A stretch of 27,687 nucleotides of DNA from Dicyema japonicum. Taxonomy: Eukaryota > Dicyemida > Rhombozoa > Dicyemidae. A program made the position numbers and the translations under genes. The notes under the pieces are model-generated. The model saw nothing but the letters and a program-made list of their open reading frames with translations, was not told the DNA's origin and made no database searches. The DNA lies in the NCBI GenBank assembly GCA_011109175.1, contig RDEW01000016.1:884408-912094 (forward strand). Reading direction: 5' to 3'. Positions 17,995-27,687 of this stretch are shown here, one piece after another; position 1 is the stretch's first letter, and each line of letters starts with the position of its first letter.

Positions 17995-19106
17995 TTAATT
18001 GTTCTCAATTTTGGGGGTTCATTGAGAGATATTTAGAGGATCATCTGATTAGTCAGTATTACATCAATTCTACCTTGCAGGTGCAGAATTATAAAGATGT
18101 ATATTTTCTGATTAGACTTATCCTTTATCGCTAATAAACTTGTGTTTCTCAAATCTATCAAACAGAATATTAGAGTCACTACATCGACTCTGACTTAACG
18201 AAAGTACAACAAACTAAATATTTTCGTATTTGACAAGAAAAAGAATGAGATAATTCTAATCCAAGTGGAATTACATGTCAGGATACCCTATAATGGCACA
18301 AGTAAGACATTGTTATTCTTAAGTTTTGAGTTATTCAGTTCTTCAAGAATATTCAAGCGGCATGAATTTGGGTAGCCATAGTACGATCACAAAATAACAC
18401 AAATTCAAAGGAGTAGAACAACATCCTGAGACATCGCCTATTCCGAGTAGGCAATTCCATAATAAACGACTTCTTTCTCGCTTATTCATTTTAGATAAAC
18501 AATTCTCTGCAATTATGCAGACTTTTTTAAGTAGATTATTCAAGATGAGTTGTCATTGTGGAAGCACAATCATCTACATTGAGTTTCCCAAGATAGGTAT
18601 CTGCCATCTTCGAGAAGAGACAATTGTTTGTAAGTATCTTTTGTTTTTAAGGCAAATTTATGAGGCTTAACCAAACCAGGAATCGGGTGGTTTTCAGCCC
18701 TCACGTAATAGAAGCATGATGTCAATATGTTTCATAAATTTTCCATCACTCCTTGAAGAGAAGGCAAGAAGATCGTTCATATCGAACGTCATTCAGCATC
18801 TATAACGATGTTCCATTCCAAAGTCGCAAATTAGAAAATCAAATGCCACAAATTTATATAATGATTGAAATGCAAATGAAGGCCTCATATTAATAAATTT
18901 TTTCCGCTTTCTTTCAACCGTGCAATTTCCATCACAAATTAAGAGTCGTTCTATTTCTTTGCAGAAATTGGCAATGTGCACAAGTTTTTGCCGAAAGAAG
19001 TTTCTAGTTACAGGCTTCTTATATCATTTAAGACGAATTCTTAGAAAGTCATGCGTATATTTTTTTGTACATTATCTTCCAAATAAATATTTATATGGAA
19101 GATAAA
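17995..19106. other. No recognisable gene
   Basis: Only short overlapping frames of both strands (for example 18543-18343 and 18981-18793, minus). None shows a family motif or an exon chain. Confidence 0.4.
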
Positions 19107-19330
19107 ATTGAAGAAATAACAATTCCAAGTTAAACAGCTATTAAGCAGCGGTCTTCCTCTTAAATGGATTGGTCTTAACACAACTTTTGAGTGACCTGAG
19201 ATAGCTGAGATTCTTCAAATTGAAGAAATAACAATTCCAAGTTAAACAGCTATTAAGCAGCAGTCTTCCTCTTAAATGGATTGGTCTTGACACAACTTTT
19301 GAGTGACCTGAGATAGCTGAGATTCTTCCA
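19107..19330. repeat. 112-bp tandem duplication
   Basis: 19107-19218 and 19219-19330 are adjacent copies differing at about 2 positions. They lie at the 3' side of the minus-strand frame described at 19338-20372. Confidence 0.85.
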
Positions 19331-19337
19331 TTTGAGT

Positions 19338-20372
19338 TTAGTTCGTGTACTTGTACCAGTGATAGTCGTTCATGTTCAATTTTAGAAACAGCGATATGAG
19401 TTCTGGATAAATCTTTTCGTTCGTAAACCTGTAATCTTGATCGAGACATTTTATTTTATTATCTTGTTCACATATGTGCATGCAAACTGTGAGGAATGGG
19501 CAAGCCAATGCTCTCATCCTCTTTATTAAGACTTTTAATGTTTTAAACCTGAAATCTTGATCGAGACATTTTATTTTATTATCTTGTTCACATATGTGCA
19601 TGCAAACTGTGAGGAATGTGCAAGCCAATACTCTCATCTTCTTTATTAAGACTTTTAATGTTTACTAAAAAATCCACGATAATGTTGATAATATACAAGT
19701 CAAACGAGTCTATTCCACTTTTGCCTATACTCAAATTAGTCCGATCTTCATGAATTAAATGAAATTTACAAGATACAGATTTTTCAGATTGCATATAGTA
19801 GATTTTCGAGGCATCTCGAGTTTTGATAACTACCATAGCATGTGTGGACAAACATTGGTTAAAGTTGCTTTGTGTGATAAAGGGATGGAGATCCTATCAC
19901 CTTCAGCACTCACTGACAAAAATATCTTTGCCACATAGCTGTTGAAAAACTTTAGAATTCTGCGAAGACAAAGGAGTCTTTTAAGTATGAACACAATAAG
20001 GTTAAGATGGCTTTTGAAACCATATCGAACATTCATGGAAAATAATTTGCAAGTTATGAAATGTATAAGGATAAATACGGGAATGTGGGACTGTCTTTAA
20101 GTGACTTGTATGAGTTTGTGGGTAGTTACTAATGATCATGTCATCAAATGAAAGCAAGATGTACTTCCAACGACCCTCAGATATTTGTGAAAGAACCAGA
20201 GAGGATGTTTGACTACAAACCACCTCATAGAACTAGATTTTTAAGTCCACAAAATCTCGATAGGTTAGGAGTTAGAACATCGTACTATTTGTCTCACTGA
20301 TTTTTGCTTTTCATACACAAAAAGAGAATCATACTTAGAGTGAGTTCGCATTCTTCTAACCATTTCAGACAT
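19338..20372 (-). pseudogene. Unidentified protein-coding sequence with frameshifts
   Basis: Read from ATG 20372 (MSEMVRRMRTHSKYDSLFVY), a possible 53-57-nt intron ends at about 20226. Then follows SSLVLSQISEGRWKYILLSF to about 20020, then one frame over LIVFILKRLLCLRRILKFFN to about 19840, then one frame over again SVSCKFHLIHEDRTNLSIGK and FDLYIINIIVDFL to about 19660, then a 40-residue duplicated segment. The frames dovetail without room for mini-introns, so the shifts look like true indels or sequence errors. The residues look protein-like (mixed hydrophobic and charged), but I do not recognise the family. It could be a decayed transposon ORF or a host gene with assembly errors. Confidence 0.4.
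19425..19664 (-). repeat. 120-bp tandem duplication (40 codons)
   Basis: 19425-19544 and 19545-19664 differ at about 5 positions. On the minus strand one frame stays open through both, giving two copies of a segment containing FLTVCMHICEQDNKIKCLDQ. The unit length is a multiple of three. Confidence 0.85.
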
Positions 20373-20540
20373 TATCCCAGTTAGTCACACCCTATAACAA
20401 TTCACTACTGGGCTTTTATTAACGCAATCAAAACTCCTTGTACAAACAAAATTCTGGAATCTCTTTCCTTCTACATTAATGAAACAAAGCTTCCCTACTA
20501 CGGGAAATTTGTACCCTCTTGGTGCACTTTCGATCTTGTT
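20373..20540. other. Upstream flank of the minus-strand ORF
   Basis: Nothing identifiable. It would be the promoter side of the frame starting at 20372. Confidence 0.3.
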
Positions 20541-20899
20541 ACTATAGGGATATTTGCGTTAACTGAGTATTGTGTTATTGAGGTACCTTTTTTCGGATTA
20601 CAAAAAAGTCCACTCTAGTCTCTAAAAATTATTTGGATTGATTATATGGGAAAACTAGGTGACCGTGGATTATACATTGACACCCTTACGTACGAGATAC
20701 TGCCCAGCTTACTGAGATTNACTATAGGGATATTTGCGTTAACTGAGTATTGTGTTATTGAGGTACCTTTTTTCGGATTACAAAAAAGTCCACTCTAGTC
20801 TCTAAAAATTATATGGATTTATTATATGGGAGAACTAGGTGACCGTGGATTATACATTGACACCCTTACGTACGAAATACTGCCCAGCTTACTGAGATT
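20541..20899. repeat. Duplicated contig overlap around the N at 20720
   Basis: 20541-20719 and 20721-20899 are the same 179 bp with a handful of substitutions, again with the left copy ending at the N. Confidence 0.88.
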
Positions 20900-23800
20900 T
20901 GGTAGTTGAAGTGAATCAATACCATTCACCTATCTTGTTTTAAAAGTCTTTTATCATTAAATCATACTTAATTCAGTATGTTTTTTAGAGAGTAATTATA
21001 ATTATTAATGGCAACTTGAATCAGAGATTTTTAAATTTTTTGCAAATAATAATTACTAGTAAAACAATAACATGATTGATAAAAAATCAACATAAATCAT
21101 ATCCTTCTTCGAATACGGTTCCAGTTCCTTCACCTACAATTACAATAAACAGTACCTTTTTACTATTTTGGCACATATCCCTTTTTCTAACAACATTTAC
21201 GTCATTCACACTCGCATTCTCAAACTCTTAACGGGAATCACTCACATTTACTCCAGGAGCAGAAGTATTAGGGCCAACAACCGTCACGTAATTAATCCTA
21301 AATCAGAAAACTCAATACTGCATCCATATCTACAATCTGAACCAACTCGAAGTCCATCTTAGCATCCTTTAGATCACCCTGAGTTCGGAAGATAATAATA
21401 TTCATAAACAATACATCCAAGTAATAATTTGGGAGGTCTTTAAAGTTCATAATCATCTCCAACTGTAGGATCTACCATAATCGAATAACTCCCCAACACT
21501 AACGGACACAATATTGCTCCCCTTAGAGATAGCTAAGATCACGACATGGGGTACCTGATATAAACTTACAATCCATTCTGAAAAAATTCAGGGAACTTAG
21601 ATGGTCATATTAGACATCCTGGGTCACATCAGTCACATGCATTCGGTCTCATCATCCTAAGAGTTATTACGATCCTCACATTATGTTGAATTCGCTCAAT
21701 TCCACGTGGACCAAATGACACAGTTGTATAACTTCATCATGAGAACACAATGTGCCAATGACCACTAAGTTGGATCTGCTTCATTGGTTGGATTCTTTGT
21801 GCCAATGACCACTAAGTTGGATCTGCTTCAACAAATGGGCAGGCCAGTCGTCCTCTCCAATAAAGGACATCTCACTAAAGTGCTCTTTTGTGCAGATTCG
21901 CTTAGGATGGGAAATTCCTGACTTGTACATTCTGGTATATAAACACAAATCAACCTATTAAAGTTTCCAAACTCTTTTCCCAACTATGTGGATATCCTTT
22001 TCAGTGAATTCCACTATCGTTGACACCACAAACCATCCTTGCTGAAAACGTTATTTAAATTTTTATTTATAAAACAAATTTTCATTATTTAAGAAAATAT
22101 TAATATTTTAAAAACCAAAAAATTCTAATAAATTAGGCTAATCAAATCTATTTAATAGAGAGTTTTCGGTACAAATAATTAAAATAAATAATAATATAAA
22201 TAATAATAAATAATAATACAAATAAAGCTATCGTTAAGGGTTGATGTAAATTTTCGGATTTTTCTTAAATTAGTATCTTCTATTTGTCAAGGGTATTTTA
22301 TTCTGGACAAATTTCTAATGAACGATCTTTTCCTTGACAATTTGTAAACTCTGTGTCATGTCTATATCCCGCCTCAAATTTTGCGTACTATTTCCTATAT
22401 CTCAAAATATTGAGATTGCGTGGACCAATGGATTTGTTACAATGCGGAAAGTTAAATGCCAAACATCTGCTCTGGCTTGAGATACAATCAGACTACAATC
22501 GTTGAGAGTATAGCCTATCTATACTACGAATTAACTATTCTCATTAATCCGGATTCTTATAGTAAGAACAATCCGAAAAGTGGTTAGCCCAACTTTCCCG
22601 GACTTGTTATTATGTACTCCCTCCCTTTGCTGGATATTTTTTATAAGATTTTCATTATGGTTTTACGAGCGAACATAATTCAATCGTGTTGAAACTTAAA
22701 AAATATATTTGATTGCCATATGTTCTACGAAGTACAAGAACTATTCAAGGCAAATTGGATTAGTTTCTGCACGTTAGTGGAAAATTGTCTATCGGGCCTC
22801 GCTGTGGAAGACTTCCCGACAAAGCAACCAATATGTTAACTTAGTTATTCAGAAAGTGGACAAAATATCTGAATTCTTCACTCCTTTTAACTTCGTTTGA
22901 TGTAGAAAAGACAATCAAATTTCTACGAACCACCGAAACATGTTCATCTCAAACACCTAAGACCTCAGGCACGTATCGTGCTATCGAGACTATACAACTA
23001 GTTTTATTTACTTGTCCTATATTTACGCTTTTCATTGTTAATAGTTCTAATGATGACTAGCTTTTAAAAGATAGTCGGGGTTAATAACTGTGTATAGTAT
23101 AAGAACCCGTCCGATCTTCGTGTCCAGGTGATAAGTATAATTTGTAACTCCAAAAATATGATTACGAGAGTCATTAATGAAACGAAGGGAATCAAGATGT
23201 ATTTCCATTATAAACGTAAACATTGCGAGTCTGATGTCTCATATTCAAACACCGACTTTCTTTATATTCAACGACTCTTCTTGTTATTCACAAAAAAAAC
23301 AATATGATCAAACAATTCAACAATTCAAAATAATTTCCTTTGATAAACGCAAGAGAACATAATCTTATTCAATACAATATTCAAGGAATAGCATTTTCTA
23401 TTTTGTTTTATTTTAATAAATATTCGCAATATTTATAGATTCATGCAGTTCAATCGGTAAATTGTTTGAAACATAATTGTTCAGCATGATAAGGAGTATA
23501 ACAATTGGTCGGCCACAGAAGTATTTCCACACGAATATGAAATGATCTTCCAGCATTTGAGATCCTGGCAGGCCACTAAAAATCCTGGTTTCACAGGAAA
23601 AATCGAAATCTAATGTTGATATCACGCTTAAAGCTTATCCAGAAAGTGTTGAAATCAAAATTGACGAATTTCGAGTGGAAACTACTCGTTAAGAAATTAT
23701 AGGGAGAGAACAGCCCGGGAACAAAAGAGGGGACTGGGAAGGAAATATAGATGTATTTTTTCTCTCTTTGTACACTTCATTTCTCTCATTGACTTTATAC

Positions 23801-23920
23801 TGCCCACTTAGTATAAGCAGAGTTTGAGTAGAATCGTTGATTTTGTTATCTTTGGAGCAAAAATTGGCCATTTATCTCAGCTACAGCAAATTAATTGCTG
23901 TTTCACAGATTAAATAGCAC
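20900..23920. other. Gene-poor region with AT-rich blocks and a 33-bp direct repeat
   Basis: No recognisable coding region. TGTGCCAATGACCACTAAGT plus 13 further bases occurs at 21751 and again at 21799 (offset 48). 22050-22240 is very AT-rich with AAT/AAAT microsatellite. Isolated frames (21168-21362 +, 23177-23362 +, 23625-23413 -, 23871-23689 -) carry no motif I know. Confidence 0.45.
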
Positions 23921-24009
23921 TTTGAAGTGAATGAAGCAGAATTTGACTTGCTGTGTGATTATTTAATAAATGTGTTATAAAAGTGCTCTTTACTGGATTT
24001 TTCCTAAAA

Positions 24010-24549
24010 AAGGCTAAACTGTCCCAGAGGAAAGTTATTGGGACCAACGAATTTATAATTCAACTCCTGCAGTGTTCCGTGGTTCAAAATTTTTATTTCT
24101 GAAAGGAGAGAATTCAAAGTACAATATTGCCTCACATATTAAACTTGGCTCGTAAAAAAGAAAGTTGGGAGATTCAAAGTAAATTCTTACTAATTTCCCC
24201 AGATATTTTGACCTTCTATCTACTTTACGACACGTGCTGCGTGATTCTGTCTTTATTTGACTACGGCTTAAAGGACCGTATGGAATTTGTGATCCATTCG
24301 ATAGTCATATGCTTTAATTTAATATTTGAGAAAGACCATTTGGATACTGGCATCCTTCTTACTCTGATCAAACGTATAAACTTATTTTTGTTGACACAAA
24401 CACGACCATTCGCAGTTTATTCGTTTGTTTGATCTCCAAGATTGCCAGACAGTACGAGGCTGCCTTTACTAATTCCATACTTCTCGGTTATGAAAGATGT
24501 CGTCATTCTGATGATATTGGGATCTTGTTGAAAACTTTTACCTTCTAGT
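24010..24549 (+). other. Unidentified, probably helical protein fragment with a frameshift
   Basis: The best part is 24127-24432 (101 codons), rich in Leu/Ile/Phe, for example DILTFYLLYDTCCVILSLFD and MEFVIHSIVICFNLIFEKDH. One nucleotide out of phase, the sequence continues with LISKIARQYEAAFTNSILLG and ERCRHSDDIGILLKTF to a stop at 24549. The pattern of amphipathic helices suggests a HEAT/ARM-type solenoid or a similar helical protein. I cannot name the family. Weak frames just upstream (24010-24126) may be a further piece. Confidence 0.35.
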
Positions 24550-25199
24550 AAGCAGAGACCTCGTTAAGGATTGATAAGTTGGAAAAGACCACAGAAGCAG
24601 TAATTTTTTAATATTAAGCTGAGATTTCAGTCTGGAATGTTGATTGAGGGAGGATAATTCAACTTTGTCAAGATGTTCGCATCCAAAGTTTGAAAAGCCT
24701 GATGAAAATGAGTTTATATGATATTTCCCGCGTTTTAAAGCGTGAACATGCCATTTGTGGAATTCACGGATACAAAGATAACTTTACAGACGGCCAATAT
24801 TACTAGTTTTAACAAATCGATCAATATATATACAATTTCCCATATTTAATTATGTGGAAGACTCGTAGAAGGGGATCTACATATCCCATTGATATTGTCT
24901 GACTAAAAGGTCTGAGTTACTCCCTAAAATTTGCCAGAACAATCGAAACAATGAGAAGCATTGAGACATTGAGATAATTTTCTAAGCGTTCTTTTATCAT
25001 ACTCAAAAGTGGAGACTTTCACGTAACTCATGTAGTCACAGTTCTTTATGCGTCTATTTTCAGAATAATATACTGAATGTGAAAGAATCCACGTGGTTTT
25101 GTCTAGCTACAACTTCAAGTGTTTTATGTGGCAAAAGTCTTATGTTCTGAAAGTGACTTATGAGCCTTTGCAGAATATGATCTTTTCAAACTCTTATAA
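24550..25199. other. No recognisable gene
   Basis: Short frames only, no motif seen. Confidence 0.4.
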
Positions 25200-25745
25200 A
25201 GAACTCTGGTTTGTAAGCCACCTCACTTTGATACGAATTTTGTTGTTTTGAGTAAGCCTGGAGACTCTAGTAAAAAGTTGATCAATAGTCAGTAGATTCC
25301 AAAAGTGAAGCAACGCAGGTAAATCGAGGGTTGAGTAATAAGCCACTACTTCATACATGTAATAGATGATTTCCAGTCAAACCTTGACGCAAAAACCATT
25401 ATTTCACGAAAATATAGTCCGGGAAACCACTAAAGTGTTGTGTCAATAGCCAGTAGTGTCCAAACGTGGGGTCAAGTGGGTCCAGGGGCTTTGAGACATA
25501 AACAACTACTTTCACGTGGATCCAAGAAGTTCCAATCAAAACTGGAGCCACAAGACGATAATTCCCACAGTTTATCCGGTGATTTCTAGTCAAGCCTTCA
25601 GCCAAAATCCACTACTTCACGAAAGTATGGTAAGGAGACCACTAATGCGTTGAGTCAAGTCGTGTCCAAACGTGTGGTCACGTGGTTCAAACATGTTTTG
25701 AACCATAAGCCACTACTTCGCGAATGTATTGTCCGGAAGAGTGTT
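25200..25745. repeat. Diverged satellite-like array, unit about 213 bp
   Basis: GATTTCCAGTCAAACC at 25368 recurs as GATTTCTAGTCAAGCC at 25581 (offset 213), followed in both by CACTACTTCACGAAA-like and GTCCAAACGTG-GGTCA-like blocks (25468 and 25668). Within a unit the block AATCAAAACTGGAGCC (about 25532) resembles the unit start, so the unit seems to be two half-units of about 106 bp. Weaker copies of ATAAGCCACTACTTC and TCAATAGTCAGTAG extend the array left to about 25200. No coding function is evident. Confidence 0.6.
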
Positions 25746-25940
25746 AACAGTTAATAATAAATACCAGAGGAAATAGTCTCATCCTCTTGGAAGTTCAAAA
25801 ACCGCGGAAAATGAAGAAAAAGTTGATTATTGTCAATATCTGACCCAACTCCTGGTAGGTAAACTGTTATGGAAACTCGAATGGCTCAAACCCGGAGTGT
25901 TTAGGCTCACTGAGGTTATAACCATTTTCAGAAAGCTAAG

Positions 25941-26177
25941 TCACATCAAAATCAACCAAATTGTCAGGAAATGACTTTCAAAAAACAGAAACTGCTGGTT
26001 TCTTAGCTGATGAGGGAAATTAAATTGATCATAAATGATACCATAAACATGGGGATTTTTATCACTTTTCTGTGAGTGAATCATCCACGGCTCGTTTATT
26101 CCCTTTCTCAGTGAGTGAATCATCCACGGCTCGTTTAAGTTGACATATTTACCTGATTTCTTCCGTATTCTAGACAT
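25941..26177 (-). other. Unidentified 78-codon ORF with a 13-residue tandem repeat
   Basis: Starts at ATG 26177 (MSRIRKKSGKYVNLNEPWMI). It contains NEPWMIHS twice, spaced 13 residues, from the DNA repeat GTGAGTGAATCATCCACGGC plus 8 further bases at 26072 and 26111 (offset 39 bp). It ends at 25941. No family recognised; coding status unknown. Confidence 0.3.
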
Positions 26178-26714
26178 GTCAGAACTCTCTTGAGTCTCTT
26201 TTTTATTTGTATCAATCGATTTCTTCTTTTAAGTGACAGATCCGTCAGTTTGTTCGTCTTCTTTAGACACAGATTTCTGTCACATCGAATATGAGAGCTA
26301 TCAAAATTTCTAACGTGCTGTACTCGTAGACTTGACGGGATTTATCAGATTGAGTCACAAAGGCACCGGGATTTTCCGCCTCAAATTCAGAAAGGAGGGG
26401 ACAAAGGAATTTATATGAACATGTGGATGCTACTTCTCCTTATGTTCTTGGAAACCATTGCTTTAGTTAAATCCGACTAGATCTTCCTAAATTGTGTAAC
26501 AACCTGCCTTTATGGGTATATGATAACGACCTTTATGAATTTGTAAAGGAATTAGCCTCATCTACCACGAGCTTATGCCATTTCTACAAGCCAGATGGAG
26601 ACTTCCTTTTGTATAGGTTCTAGTTGGATCAAAGGCGGAGGCTACTTCACTTGTCCAACATTGTTTTAACATTTCTCACGTACCATTAAATTCGAATAGT
26701 ACAGAAGACACCCA
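26178..26714. other. No recognisable gene; possible decayed LINE gag
   Basis: Probably the upstream, more decayed part of the LINE that starts to be readable at 26715, but no motif supports this directly. Confidence 0.3.
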
Positions 26715-27687
26715 CATAGGTGTTTCAACTGCCAATCTGCTTCTGTAAGAATACAAGATGTCTCACTTGAGGAGAACACGATCTGTCTGCGTGTGAGAGA
26801 TTCCTGGGAACACAATTAATAGCATAAATTGTGGCTCGTCCTCACATTGTGATAGATATGATGGATGTCCATTCGCCAAAAAGTCTGATCATAGGAGAGT
26901 AGGGTAAAACGATGGACAGGTGATAATAAGCGATATTGGGAGAACGTGGACAGCAAAGACAGTTACGTCAAAGACGGCACTAAAAATTTGTCGAAAATCG
27001 AATGAAGTCCCACCCAATCTATCAGAGAAGGTATATACGGAAATATCGAAGATTATGTCACAGCTTAACTATCTGTCCGCGAATACACAGATGGATTTAA
27101 TAGAGATAGTAAGCTTGGATTTGAAGAACAAGTTCACCAAAATGTTGAAACAAAGATTAAAAATAGTTCTAGTAAATGCTTGATCCCTAAGGAAAAGGCA
27201 TAATGAACTAGTATTACTTTCTAGTGCCTCCAAGACCGACATCTTGGTGGTCAATGAGATGAAATAAAGAAATCGAAGTGTATAAATTGACGGGATACAA
27301 TTCCGTGGACGTTCTATGGAAGGCTTGAGCAGTTTCTGTAGGGGAAGGTATATTATCTACCACGACTGCCTCAGAATTCGTAATCCAAAAGTCCTTTGTC
27401 ATTTATTGTGTGATTTTGTTTCAGGGTGTTGATCCGTGGTTTGACACCGGATAACAAAAGAAGTTATGGCAATACATTTAAATACTCCGACAAGGAATAT
27501 TCTTAAGAAATTTGGACGCTTGACTTTCTCAAAGACAATTGTGTTCATATAATTGAATTCCTTGAATATCTTGAGAAAGAACTAAGTTACAATTATATGG
27601 ACAGGGATCAAAACTAAATAAATTAATTGGGATAATGCTCACGTCATTCATAAATCTAAGGAAACCTATCCGTTCTTTACAACCCAC
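26715..27687 (+). pseudogene. Jockey-like LINE, 5' part: gag zinc knuckles and endonuclease start
   Basis: HRCFNCQ (26715-26735) and, in another frame, INCGSSSHCDRYDGCP (about 26824-26871) resemble the Cys-His zinc knuckles of Jockey-clade ORF1 proteins; the first Cys of the second knuckle appears as Ser (AGC). After a TAA at about 26911 the same frame is open from 26920. It reads RLKIVLVNA, TGA (27181), SLRKRHNELVLLSSASKTDI and LVVNEM, which is the usual start of the apurinic-type endonuclease of LINE ORF2 (…NaRSLrnK…eL…DILvvnE). TGA stands where Arg (CGA) is expected. YKLTGYNSVDVLW then follows one frame over at about 27280-27318. The remainder to the window edge is decayed or unread. RT is not in the window; the element would continue to the right. 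Confidence 0.62.

Overview
The window is AT-rich eukaryotic DNA. It holds one large, clearly recognisable cellular gene, one small gene that looks conserved but damaged, and a patchwork of decayed transposable elements. The large gene (HEATR1/UTP10, + strand, from 4157) is cut by about 33 GT-AG introns of only 22-29 nt (mean about 25 nt). Introns this short, with the standard genetic code and animal-type genes such as a MAX-like bHLH factor, fit a dicyemid mesozoan best, because Dicyema is reported to have introns averaging about 26 nt. That assignment is an inference. An orthonectid or another reduced animal is possible.

Layout. 1-1440: two fragments of an R2-like retroelement C-terminus (one +, one -) and AT-rich filler. 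1441-3327: no identifiable gene, a few weak ORFs. 3328-4156: three partly duplicated versions of the HEATR1 upstream region, joined by single-N gaps. 4157-10963: HEATR1/UTP10, from its start codon to an N gap that cuts off the C-terminal part. 10965-12384: a 144-bp tandem duplication and gene-poor sequence. 12385-12974 (-): MAX-like bHLH gene with introns at the positions found in animal MAX, but with an in-frame TGA and a lysine at the key E-box-reading position. 13593-14937 (+): broken retroelement with an endonuclease-like domain and a reverse transcriptase. 14941-16720 (-): another R2-like C-terminus, interrupted by a 908-bp hAT element (15548-16455). 17093-25200: unidentified ORFs, several of them frameshifted, plus short tandem duplications. 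25200-25745: a diverged ~213-bp satellite-like repeat. 26715-27687 (+): the start of a Jockey-like LINE (gag zinc knuckles, then endonuclease), broken by stops and a frameshift.

Assembly. There are single Ns at 604, 3581, 3899, 7220, 10591, 10964, 12217, 12612, 15091 and 20720. At six of them (604, 3581, 7220, 10591, 12612, 20720) the sequence after the N repeats the last 179-253 bp before it with a few substitutions. These look like unmerged, probably allelic, contig overlaps rather than real duplications. Short tandem duplications of 109-144 bp elsewhere may have the same origin. Where these duplicates fall in HEATR1 they do not necessarily break the gene: two of them contain a whole intron, so splicing from the first donor to the last acceptor restores the frame.

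No operon-like or pathway linkage is visible. HEATR1 is a housekeeping ribosome-biogenesis factor, MAX a transcription factor, and the rest is mainly transposon debris. I found no RNA genes, CRISPR arrays or prokaryotic features.
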